From the NCBI GenBank assembly GCA_024516035.1, contig CM044966.1:15204346-15268345 (forward strand): 64,000 bases of DNA, read 5' to 3'. The first letter of the stretch is position 1. Each line of letters opens with the position of its first letter. The translations under genes and the position numbers were made by a program. This DNA comes from Bactericera cockerelli. Its lineage: Eukaryota; Arthropoda; Insecta; Hemiptera; Triozidae. This document shows positions 45,426 through 57,440 of the stretch, piece by piece. The notes beneath the pieces are model-generated. The model was not told where the DNA came from and searched no databases. It worked only from the letters and a program-made list of their open reading frames with translations.

Positions 45426-46004
45426 TAACAACACTCTTTAAATATACATGGTTTTCTTTATATAAACCTTGAATCATCCCAAGAAACAAGAAGAAAAGAA
45501 AAATGTTTAAAAATGTTAAGTTTGTCAGTACTGTGTCTCACGGCAAGCATCACAGTGATGTCAGTCTGTAGTAAATATATTTACTATTTCTCTCTGTAAA
45601 ATATTCATCCTATAAAATATATAAGACCTGTTTGACTGCCGAGGTAAAGGGACTTTTCAGTCTTATCTCGGCAGTATAAACAAGGTATATTCTATTCTAT
45701 TCTCTACTGGAAGGTAACCACCAGGCGAGGTTAATGCTCAAAACATTTTCTACCATTTGACCCTCAGAGTGGTCATTATTATGTGGTCACAAACTCAAAT
45801 TAATGAGGAAAATTCATGCACTGGGTGGGATTTGAAACAACGAATCCCTACGCTACCTGGATTACCAGACTAGCGCCTTGACCACTTGACTATCAATGCA
45901 CAAAAGATGACTCGTTGACTCGCATTGAGATTTTTATTATAGTAAAAAAAATGTCCCGGCTGGGTTTCGAACCCGCGACCTGTGGATTGAGTCAGCCATC
46001 TGGT

Positions 46005-46936
46005 TGGCTTACCTGTAGGTTACTGATGGTGACTGTCAGGGGTGTAGTGTTGACTTACCTGTAGGTTACTGATGGTGACTGTCAGGGGTGTAGAGTTGAC
46101 TTACCTGTAGGTTACTGATGGTGACTTACCTGTAGGTTACTGATGGTGACTTACCTGTAGGTTACTGATGGTGACTGTCAGGGGTGTAGAATTAACTTAC
46201 CTGTAGGTTACTGATGGTGACTGTCAGGGGTGTAGAGTTGACTTACCTGTAGGTTACTGATGGTGACTGTCAGGGGTGTAGAATTGACTTACCTGTAGGT
46301 TACTGATGGTGACTGTCAGGGGTGTAGAGTTGACTTACCTGTAGGTTACTGATGGTGACTGTCAGGGGTGTAGAATTAACTTACCTGTAGGTTACTGATG
46401 GTGACTGTCAGGGGTGTAGAGTTGACTTACCTGTAGGTTACTGATGGTGACTGTCAGGTGTATAGAGTTGACTTACCTGTAGGTTACTGATGGTGACTGT
46501 CAGGGGTGTAGAGTTGACTTACCTGTAGGTTACTGATGTCGAATGTCAGGTGTGTAGAGTTGACTTACCTGTAGGTTGCTGATGGTGACTGTCAGGGGTG
46601 TAGAGTTGACTTACCTGTAGGTTACTGATGGTGACTGTCAGGGGTGTAGAGTTGACTTACCTGTAGGTTGCTGATGGTGACTGTCAGGGGTGTAGAGTTG
46701 ACTTACCTGTAGGTTACTGATGGTGACTGTCAGGGGTATAGAGTTGACTTACCTGTAGGTTGCTGATGGTGACTGTCAGGGGTGTAGAGTTGACTTACCT
46801 GTAGGTTACTGATGGTGACTGTCAGGGGTGTAGAGTTGGCTTACCTGTAGGTTACTGATGATGACTGTCAGGGGTGTAGAGTTGACTTACCTGTAGGTTG
46901 CTGATGGTGACTGTCAGGGGTGTAGAGTTGACTTAC
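46005..46936. repeat. 46-bp minisatellite of about 20 units built from the E6 donor junction
   Basis: Each unit carries, on the minus strand, GTAAGTCAACTC, a CCCCTGACAG segment, then the exon-end sequence TCACCATCAGTAACCTACAG, ending again at a donor. So every unit repeats the 3' end of E6 with a consensus 5' splice site. Two units near 46130-46160 are shortened. A few units carry the exon's own variant base (TTGCTGATGG against TTACTGATGG on the plus strand), which suggests exchange between exon and array. Confidence 0.93.
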
Positions 46937-47044
46937 CTGTAGGTTGCTGATGGTGACTGTCAGTTTCCTCAGCAGACTCACGTCAGGCGTGTACACAAAG
47001 CTGAGGTTCTGGCCCGTCACTACTTCACAGTGGGGCGCTGATAC
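46937..47044 (-). CDS. CSPG gene exon E6
   Basis: The 108-bp exon, phase 0/0, starts after TTGCAG with VSAPHCEVVTGQNLSFVYTP and ends LTVTISNLQ before GTAAGTC. Its last ~31 bp plus donor seed the 46-bp array on its left. I chose the rightmost donor because it is contiguous with the unique exon sequence. Confidence 0.85.
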
Positions 47045-47661
47045 CTGCAACCAGAATAGATGAAACTCAGTTAGGAGTGTTAGTGCGCTTACACAACGAA
47101 GCCCTAGACCCTATTTATTTTTTTACACTTTATTAATAGCACATAATATTATATACAACACAAATAATTACAAATTAAAATACAATATAATAGAAGAAGA
47201 AAATAAAGAAATATGTACATAATTTATGTCCTAACTAAAGGGCGAGGTTATTGCCTTTGGCAATCCTTCCACCCAACCCTTCCAAGACCCTAGAACTTCG
47301 GGTAGCCCTTCTAACATACAGAATAATCTCACCATGTTATTATAATAATAACACTCTAAAGTAACCACCAGGCTAGGTTAATGCTCAAAGCATTTCTTAT
47401 CACCTAACCCCTAAAGGACTCTGAATGTTACAGACTTCTCTTTAAATAAATATTCATTGAAAAAAAAAAAATAAAAAAAAAACCCCTAACCCTCAGAGTC
47501 TTATTATTATGTGGTTATTATGAGTCTTATTATCAAATTAATGAGGAGAAATTCATGCACTGGGTGGGATTCGAACCAACGGATCCCTACGCTACCTGGA
47601 TTACCAGACTAGCGCGTTAACCACTTGACCACCAGTGCACACGCATCTTCAACAGACTTAC

Positions 47662-47788
47662 TTGGAAGGTCAGTGTGTCCGTCACATTGGAGTAGGTTGT
47701 GCGATGCAGAGAATAGTACAGCTCTCCCGTGTTGATCTCGGCCTGAGTGAACACATCTCCGGAGGTTAGACCCACGCTGTTGCCCCGC
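47662..47788 (-). CDS. CSPG gene exon E5
   Basis: The 127-bp exon enters in phase 2 after CTCAG and encodes GLTSGDVFTQAEINTGELYY followed by SLHRTTYSNVTDTLTFQ. This is the most canonical CSPG core in the window (GDVFTQ...I..G.L.Y). The donor is CAA|GTAAGT, phase 0. Confidence 0.88.
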
Positions 47789-48924
47789 CTGAGTGGGACA
47801 GAGAAACAAAACTATACAACATGCCCATTCTCCTTGTCCATTAGGACTATAGAGTCCCATTATTCCAGCAGTAAGCCCAAGACGTATTATAACCAATAAC
47901 CATTCATTTAGAACACATTAATATGTTTTATTTTTTCCAGTGATGAATTTCAGCATTCCTCAGAATGTATAATTTTTCTCTAAAAAACCCCTTCATATTT
48001 CAATTGATTTTTATCACAGTCAAAACATAAGACTTTCTTACGAAGTCCCAATATTTCTTATGAAGTCCCAATATTCCAGCAGTAAGCCCAAGACGTATTA
48101 TTGTGTGGTAAAAATCCCAAATGGAAGGATAACTTGTCATGTCCCGGCTGGGTTTTGAGCCCGCGAAAACCGGAACCTCTGGATTCACAGAGTGCCGCTT
48201 TTACCACTGAGCTACCGGGACATGTATGTAACTTAACAAGAAATTTATAAGATATTTTTTTAAATACAAAGATAACAATAACATAACAAATTTGAATAAT
48301 TATAAACTCATTTTTCCCCTTGATAACTAATTTCTAATCGTTTGTTGTTGTTGTAGCCAGCTTGGCTACAGCTGGAGGGGTGAGTGATGGTCTCCAGCCA
48401 ACTTTATTCCAAAGTTGGCTCGTCCTGAACCACATATTTCTATGCGCGATCAACCATCATGAGGAGGACTTGGACTTTTTTTTTATAAGCCATTAAACCC
48501 TTAGGAAACTGCAAGCTAGCCTGGCTTATAAGGGTTGGCTAGTCTGTTCTCTGTTTATAGTCCTCTAGCGAGACACTGGTCTTCTCCCTCTTTAACGTCC
48601 CCCAGCTAGACTATTCTAATCGTTTCTTTTAGCTCAGTGGTATGATACTCGCTTGTCATACGGAAGGTCCCGGGATCGAACCAGGAGCTGACAAGAAAAT
48701 TGTATTCTTTGTTACATTAATAATTGTAAGGGATACCATCTTATTTATTTATTATACAAAACAATCAACAATGAATTATTATGAACAAGGAAAAAAACCT
48801 GAACAATATTTACAAAATAATACCTAGAAAAAAAAATTAAATTTGAATTTACAATTGTCTTGTAATCTGGGGCGAAGTTAATGCCTTAGGCATTCTCTGC
48901 CACTTAACCCCGAATACAAAAAAA

Positions 48925-49690
48925 AACAAAATTTCTCAGGAGGTTATGAAACGCCCAGAAAATAATATGAAAAATAATTGAAATCGGAGCAAAAAAATAT
49001 TTTTTTTTTGACAAAAACCAACACAATACTTCCGATTTCTAATATTAGAAGTTTATCGGAAGTAATATGTTATCGAATCGTTATATGAAATGATTGATCC
49101 AAAATTTACCAAAAATTAACCCTTTGATGTAATCCGGGTCTTGTAAGTCTTGTAATCCGGGGCGAAGTTAATGCCTTAGGCATTCTCTGCCACTTAACTC
49201 CGGATACAAAAAGAAACATAAAAAATATGTAACTTAACAAGAAATTTATAAGTAGTATATTGTAGTATACCTATTGAATCGTTATATGAAACGATTGATC
49301 CAAAATTCAACAAAAATTAACCCTTTGATGTAATCCGGGTCTTGTAAGTCTTGTAATCCGGGGCGAAGTTAATGCCTTAGGCATTCTCTGCCACTTAACT
49401 CCGGATACAAAAAGAAACATAAAAAATATGTAACTTAACAAGAAATTTATAAGTAGTATATTGTAGTATACCTATTGAATCGTTATATGAAACGATTGAT
49501 CCAAAATTCAACAAAAATTAACCCTTTGATGTAATCCGGGTCTTGTAAGTCTTGAAATCCGGGGCGAAGTTAATGCCTTAGGCATTCTCTGCCACTTAAC
49601 TCCGGATACAAAAAGAAACATAAAAAAAATGTAACTTAACAAGAAATTTATAAGTAGTTATTGCCTATGGCAATCTCTTCCACCTAAAGG
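48925..49690. repeat. Tandem ~220-bp repeats
   Basis: Three copies of a block with ATTAACCCTTTGATGTAATC, GGGGCGAAGTTAATGCCTTA, TCTCTGCCACTTAACTCCGG and GAATCGTTATATGAAACGAT, period ~220 bp (about 49120, 49320, 49545). Ends just before the retroposon tail next to E4's donor side. Confidence 0.8.
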
Positions 49691-49938
49691 GTTGGGTGGA
49701 AGAGATTGCCATAGGCAATTACCCCGCCCTTTAGTTAGGACATAGGTTTTTATATATTTTCTATTCTTTTTCATTTTTATTGTATACATTGTTTCCATTT
49801 TTTTCATTGTTAAAATAATTATTCGTATGTGCATTATGCATAATGTTCATTTATATCTAATAAAGCGTTGTATAATAATAATAAAAATGAATCGTTATAG
49901 GAAATGATTGATCCAAAATTTAACCCTTTGATGCCCAC

Positions 49939-50183
49939 CTGGACAGGTTCCCATAGGAGAGCGGACGCAGTATCTTGTAGACGATCGTGTTGGGCGGCAC
50001 GGGGAGGGGGGCGGTCACCCAGCTCAGGTGGGCGGGGACTAGGAGCAGCTCTCGCGAGTGGGCGTCGAACGGGACGCTCCCATTGGACGCGGGGGCGAGG
50101 GAGAGGGAGACGAAGCGAAGGGGGAAGAGAGAGGGGGCGGGGGGTGTGTCCGGGGGCGGAGCGTTGCGCAGAGACACGGTGAA
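49939..50183 (-). CDS. CSPG gene exon E4
   Basis: The 245-bp exon starts after TTCCAG with FTVSLRNAPPP, completing DSFR-FTVSL from E3. It continues to PFDAHSRELLLVPAHLSW and NTIVYKILRPLSYGNLS and ends in phase 2 before GTGGGC. It contains the linker between two CSPG repeats and the first half of the next. Confidence 0.87.
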
Positions 50184-52364
50184 CTGGAAGAGAATGCGCA
50201 TGCGCAGGATCTTGTTACTAGAATGGCATAAAACTGTTGGCATAATGGGACTACCTGTCTTGCGCTTTTAATCGCAGAACCACTTAAAATCGCAGAACCA
50301 CTTTTAATTTACAATATCTTGTATTTTTTTTTTGCCTATGATTCTGCCAGTGGTCGCTGCTTCACATCAAAGCAGCTACTCATTTTTCCTCACGAGGTAT
50401 GAGTGGACCCCGAACATCCAAGTACAGAGCAGAAAAATTCCTACACCGCTGGGGATCGAACCCAGGTCACCATGTGTGCAATGCCTAGCGCGCTAACTCA
50501 CTACTTATATAAAGCACTACTTATACTTATAATAGGAGCTTTGGGTGGAAGAGATTGCCACAGGCAATAACCCCGCCCTTTAGGTAGGACATTAACTTCA
50601 TTCTCTGTTTTTTTTCCTGTATCTGTGATTAATCTTATTGTTTTTCTTTATAATTTCATTCTATTTTACTATATTTATATGTTTTTGTTCTACCTAATAA
50701 AGCTTACTATAATAATTGAGAGCAAGATTTTTAATTTGGCTACCTCGACTGGATCTAAAATGCTACTGAAAGTTCTCGTGATTCGAGAAAGTTCGGAAAA
50801 TACCGAGTTGGTTTCGGCAGTTGAGCACATTAACCCTTGATGGGAAGTTAACTCAATTATTATTAACCTTTTATTGTTCGGCCGGAACAATAATAATAAT
50901 ACTAATAATAGGAGCAGAAGTCACCGTGGTCGAGTGTAAGTAGGCGAGGACACAACGAGGACCCTGGCCCTATACCCTAGACCCTGGTACCTACAGCTTG
51001 ATATAGACGATTTTCGGGACTCCGTTGTGGCCGCTTACATTTAATAACATGGTTGGATTGTTTTCCGTGGGACCACGGGCTCATTTCATAAAAAAAACTT
51101 TACACTTCATACTTGATGAGTTACGAAATATGTAGCTAAGTGTAAAGTATATCCGTTTCATAAAGCTTTACAAGTCACTTTATAATTTTCCTTTGAACTG
51201 TCTCTCAAACGCACATTCCTAAAGTGTAAATCGTGGGTTCGAAACCTAGCCGGGACATGACAAGTTATCCTCCCATTTGGGATTTTTACCACATAATAAT
51301 AAGTCTTGGGCTTACTGATGGAATAATGGGGCAGTATAAATAAGGCGATATTATTATTATTATTTAATTCATTTTCTTGTGTCTTAAAGTTTTCTCTATT
51401 TTATTCAAATAAATAATAAGCACTAGTACAAATGGAAAAAAATGTGTGGCAGAGTTCACTTGACAAATGACTTTAAAAATCAATTCGTAAAGTTTCTTTA
51501 TGGAACAGAATTTGAATCTTGAAGTGTGAACACGTCAAGTATGAAAAGTAAGTGCTTAATGTAATAGGCCACACATTGACAAGGCATAATACGGGATGGA
51601 CAGGGTACAGTACATATCACACATGTCTACAAGAAAGCCTATAAGTCTCATTATTCCAGCAGTAAGCTCAAGACGTCTTATTATTGCGGTAAAAATCCCA
51701 AATGGGAGGATAACTTGTCACGTCCCGGCTGGATTTCGAACCCGCGACCTCTGGCATCTCTGGATTCACAGAGTGTCGCCTTTACCACTGAGCTACCGGG
51801 ACAGACGGTAATGATAGTAATGATAAAAAATCAAAACCTCGTATCAAAACTCAAATGGGAGGATAACTTGTCGTGTCCCGGCTGGGTTTCGCAACCAGAA
51901 TCTCTGGATTCGCGGAGTACCGCCTTTATCACTGAACTACCGGGACAGACTGTTTAACAGCTACTGTAGCTGCTGTTTCATGGCTACGCATTAAAAAAGG
52001 CTGTGAAACATAACTATATCTTTAATAAATAAAATGAGTAGTCACCGTGGCAAAGTGAGTTAGCGCTAGGCATTGCACGCGCACGCACGGTTACCTGGGT
52101 TCGATCCCCAGCGGAGCAGGATTTTTTCTGCTCTGTACTTGGGTGTTCGGGGTCCAGTCATACCTCGTTAGGAAAATTGAGTAGCTGCTTTAATGTTAGC
52201 AGCGACCAGTGGCGAAATTATAGGCAAAAATTAGATATTGGGTTATTAAAGATACGGAAAAGTCCTATAATTCTGAGCTACCTACTAAAATTGTGATACA
52301 TAATAACACAAAGAAACACATTATTATTATTATTATCATCTTTAATAAATAATTTGTATCTTAC

Positions 52365-52580
52365 CCTGAAGCTGTCCTCAGTGGGAGTGCCTTCCCGGTG
52401 CAGGTATCGAACCTGCGACCTCTTCACTTGGAGGTCAGTGAACTCGCTCGCGCTCTGCCAGTTATCGGTCGCTTGTTGTGTACTTGGCGTTTGTTTTGCA
52501 GCACCACCACCGCCGCCCGAAGCAGACGAAGGCTCCACTTTGAGTGTTTGCAGGGAGCCGAATTCGGGGGGCGTGGTTAT
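52365..52580 (-). CDS. CSPG gene exon E3
   Basis: The 216-bp exon (72 codons, phase 0/0) begins after TTGCAG with ITTPPEFGSLQTLKVEPSSA, so E2-E3 reads VVIVYK-ITTPPEFGSL, a typical CSPG strand. It continues through a Ser/Gly/Ala-rich loop to FTDLQVKRSQVRYLHREG and ends EDSFR before GTAAGA. The low-complexity GGGG-AA loop is an insertion relative to a plain CSPG repeat. Confidence 0.88.
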
Positions 52581-55500
52581 CTGCAACACAAATACAAGAA
52601 GTAGGAATAGCCTATAAAACTTATACGTGAAATAAATTTAATTGTTTATCTCCAGTTACTATGATTTTTTTTTATATAAGGAGAGGCCTCAGATACCAAT
52701 CAGATTTTGTACAACTTTATTGTGTTTTATGTATTTATGTTAAAATGTGTAAATTTAATTGTAAAAATAAAGCCTATTTACATTACATTTACATTACTAT
52801 GAAATTTGCCTCTTCTTTCATAATAATAATAATAATAATGATAATAATAACACTCTTTAGTCGAAGGTAACCACCAGGCGAGGTTAATGCTCAAAGCATT
52901 TTCTACCACCTAACCCTCAGAGTCTTATTATTATGTGGTCACAAACTCAAATGAATGAGGAAAAATTCATGCACTGCCTGGGATTCGAACCAAAGGATCC
53001 CCTTCTTAGAAACTAGTACATTAATAGTTAGAATAAGTTTTTCAGTATAACTCAGCCCTCAGCCAGGCTTGGGGAGCTAATTTGTGGGCCTCCAGCCAAC
53101 TTAGGGTAAACCCCCCGTCTCGAACTACCCAATAATAACACTCTTTAGTGGAAGGTAAACACCAGGCGAGGTTAATGCTCAAAGCATTTTCTACCACCTA
53201 ACCCTCAGAGTCTTATTATTATGTGGTCACAAACTCAAATTAATGAGGAAAAATTCATGCACTGGGTGGGATTCGAACCAACGAATCCCTACCCTACCTG
53301 GATTACTATAAAAATTGGACATAGGTATTTTTAACATTATTTTATTTTGTATTATTTCTTGTTTTTGTAAATTGTAATCTACGACTAATTGTTGTGAATA
53401 ATTAAATATATACCTGGATTACCAGACTAGCGTCTTAACCACTTGACAACCTTTTAGACTTTTAGTATGTTTACAACCTCACCCTTCATGACAAGTATTC
53501 GAAGGGATTGGCTGCGACGCGTCTCACAGACTAGTCATATACCATGTACCCCCTTCTAAGGCATTTGTTATTGATTGAACTATAACAGCAATACTACATA
53601 CTGGGTGATATAATATGGGATAATACCCTCCATTCCCAGCGAATGGAGGGTAAAACCCCCATCCAAATCCAGGTGGTTAAATGAAAATAGAATCGTTGGC
53701 GTTAGGAGGGACATCCAGCCTTAAAAAATGAAAAAAACCAACCAACCTCAACCATAAGGTTGAACAACGTCGACCCTGCTCAAGCGGGATAAGACAGAGG
53801 GGATTAATAGAAGAGAAGAAGAAGGGTTGAAAAGCTTTTAATTAAAATGTGAGCTGCAGATTCGAAATCCGCAACTCGTCAAAAAATAATAATAATAATA
53901 AGTTTTTATGCTTATATTGTATTGTATATATGTCTAATAATAATAAAGTTGATTAGAGGGAGCAAGTCGAAAGTTCGAGATTCGTTATTGAAATAAAGAA
54001 AAGTGAGAAGTTTGTATGAACAAATAAAGACTTGCTTTAACGAAACACGTCTTCAGTGAGGTTCGAAATCACAAACAAATTTCCAGAAAAAATAGACACA
54101 GTTATTATAGACTGATCTGGAAAGTTCCACAAGTGAAGTTTCAATTATCACACCGACCTTTATTACCCACATTGACCTCACCCAGCCTGGGTAGGGTCAG
54201 AAATGCCAGCCTCTCTTGTTCGGAGGGGACAAAACTTTTCTGTTCAAAAAGTCTGCCCCAACCAGGACTCGAACGCAGGATCTCTGGACTACGGACAGTA
54301 GTCACAACCGTTACGCCACGGAGGCTGGCCTGAACCAGTACGGAAGAAATAAACTGATGTGACACCACACGACTTTCCTTGTCACTCGAAAATAAGTCGA
54401 ATTCCGCCACTGATGACTCAACAGTTGGCTAAAACTTAATGTTGAAATCGTAATCAGCACCTCAAAATCATTAGATGTCACAACCCCATCTAAGATTAAT
54501 AGTAAAAAAAGTAAGTCCAAGCGGGACCCTCCAAACTATTGGTAAATTGGGGCCGGGTTACAAAAAGTTCAAGATATCGAAAAAATGATTAGATTAAACC
54601 CCTATTATTTTTTCATTCTAAAAAAATGAGGAAGGTAGAAAAAAAGGAGACAGTAGTTTTTCAATTCTTGCATCGTATAGATTTCAGCTTATGGGCTTGG
54701 AATCGAACCCTCAACGATTCATTTGCAAGTTCAAATACTCCTACGTTAAAACCAATCAATTTCGCAATCCAAAATACGTGAAATAGATTTTTAGGGTTTA
54801 CACTTTACTGTATGGTCAATATTGTCATATCACGACGGGGATTTTACCCTTCACTCGCTGGAAACTCACAAACTCGCTGCTCAAATTAACCTCACCTAGC
54901 CTGAGAGGTGTCGGGAATAGTTTGTTTACCATGCCAATCATAATAATGATGCATTGATTACTAGAAATGTGTGATGATTTTCACATATTATACATTAATT
55001 ACTAGAAATGTGTGATGATTTTCACATATTATGAATTAATAAGGTTAAGTTATCATGTTTGTGTTAATCACTGTCGTGATATCACAACTACTCAAACTCG
55101 CTTTAACAAATCAATGCTGAAACCGGGACTTGAACCACCGACCTCCAGGTTACTAGTCCGCCGCCTTATCGATCAAGCTACTGGGGTCAATTTATGAATT
55201 AATTACTAGATATATGTAATGACTAGCGGGCTGTCGCCCGCTTTGCGGGCCGAGGCATGGCCGTGAAAGCAAAAAATCCTTTTTCGCCAATGGCAGGTGT
55301 TGTAGTGGGAATTTCGAAAAATCCCGTCTTATTGCACATCTAGACTATGAGACAAAGCTACCTACCAAATTTCAGCTTCCTAGGACTTACGGTTTGGGCT
55401 GTAGAGCGATGATCAGTCAGTGACTTTGACATTTATATATTAAGATTTTCACATATTATGCATTAATTACTAGAAATGTGTGATGATTTTCACATGTTGT

Positions 55501-55809
55501 GCATTAATTACTAGAAACGTGAGATGATTTTCACATATTATGCATTAATTACTAGAAATGTGTGATGATTTTCACTGTGTACGAGCTCGGACTTGAGAAA
55601 ATCCTCTCTTTTTCTTTCTCGCCTGGGGGTGCTGGAGTTCCACGGCTCCTTAGCACCGGCCGAGCCTGGTATCTTGTTACCCTCTGCACTCGCACACACG
55701 AGATTGGTTGAAAACAGGAACCTATCAACCGACATCGACAACTCTCGTCCTCAACTTTCTTTTGAAAGGACTTTAATTTAGGAAGATTTTTGAAGGACCT
55801 TTTTTTCAA

Positions 55810-56005
55810 AAGCGCTCGAAGGTCCCGGGTTCGATCTCCCGTGCCGACAAAAATTTGCACCTAAATGGGAAGTATTGTGTCATTTCTCGCCCATCAGAGG
55901 GGAGGCATACTACGGGATGGGCAGGCTACAACACAGACCACAAGCGTCTACTGTAGCTCCTGTTTCACGGCTACGAAATAAAAAAAAGGCTGTAAAACAC
56001 TCATC
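55810..56005 (+). mobile_element. SINE family D, copy with intact tail
   Basis: Short head GGTCCCGGGTTCGATCTCCC, body CATCAGAGGGGAGGCATACT and end GGCTGTAAAACACTCATC. It serves as the paralogous empty site for the insertion at 8743-9760. Confidence 0.8.
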
Positions 56006-56204
56006 TTTTTTTTTTTAAAAAAAAAGGGGGGTGGGTTTAGAAGACCTTATTTCTAGGAATATTTTTGGAGGTCTTAATAAAAAAAAAGTCTGGCTGGGGG
56101 ACTATGAACAGGGAGGAGACCAGCAGTCTGGCTGGGGGACTATAAACGGGAATAGACCAGCAGTCTGGCTGGGGGACTATAAACAGGGAGTAGACCAGCA
56201 TGGG

Positions 56205-57440
56205 CTTGGTTCTGGGGGCTCTTGTCAATTATTAGCCTCCTTGTAAAGACAGTGGTAGAAGTGCTGAGTCATTCCTCCACTGTCTGGCTACCATCGTTCA
56301 CGATGACGCCACCCTATGATGATTAAAACAAGGGTTTTAGGAGGACCATTTTTTCAAGGACAATATTTGAAGGACTCTTTTTATCAAGAAAGATTTTTGG
56401 AGAAACTTTTTTTTTCTCAAGGATAACTTTTGGAGATTTTTTTTTTAGATGATCTTGATTTCAAGGATAAAATAAGGACAAATGATCCAGGTCTCTCGGT
56501 AACAACATATTACCAGATTTCCCCCAACAGCTTACGAAATACGAGGACTGTACTTCACCAAAGTGTAGGTGAATCTTTTGATTAATGAAATTAGATTATC
56601 GGAAGACTTAACTTCCCACAAAAAATCCATTATTTATGTGGTCAAAATTCATAAATAAATAATAATAATAGACAGCCCGAGGGGCGAAATTGAATGATTC
56701 CCTCCTATTTACAGAACCTGTAACTTGTGAGAAGTTCTACACAGAAAACGACATAACGCACTCGACGGTAAAAAAACACGAATAATACGCCTTCATTAAA
56801 ATTGAGTTCTGCAATATGCAGACTTGAGTTACTGAATGAATTATTATGCAATACCTAGTTATTTTTAAGTTACCATATATTATTTGTGTTAATCACATTC
56901 GTGTTATAACAACTACCCAAACTCGCTTTATTAAATTACGCTGAATCCGGGACTTGAACCAGTGACCTCCAAGTTACTAGGTCGCCGCCTTATCGATCAA
57001 GTTACTGACGTAGCTACTGGGTGGGATCCAAACCATGTGCTAGATTGTTTATACAGGGTGGTCAAAAAGTACCTCTACTATGTAAATATTTAATAACTTT
57101 TGATCAACAGGACAGAAAACATTAAAATAAATTGCAATAGACAGCAGTTTTTATGGAGTTTTTTTACTCAGGGTGTGTGAAAAGTTATGTCGGTTAAATA
57201 GTTTACTCTAGAACTCATGTTATCATAGGTTTATTTTAGAGCATTCAAAAAAACTCAGGATCTCTGGACTACGGGCAGTAGTCACAACCATTATTATTAA
57301 ACATGTTAGATCAAGTTTTATTTACAAATAACATAGAATATATTATACAAACATAGATACTAAAATTAAGAAAACAAAACTTGATCAAGGGCGGTGCTAA
57401 TGCCAACGGCATTCTCTTCCTTACGCCACGGAGGCTGTAA
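56205..57440. other. E2-E3 intron, no recognised gene
   Basis: Holds a family-H-type piece (56190-56300), a SINE-B (56870-57015), a repeat starting ACAGGGTGGTCAAAAAGTAC at 57053, and SINE-F fragments at 57255-57295 and 57425-57437 apparently split by another retroposon tail. Confidence 0.55.

Noticed and set aside
49987..50271. Plus-strand open frame over E4
   Set aside because: It is a shadow of the GC-rich minus-strand exon; the minus reading has CSPG motifs and in-phase splice sites.
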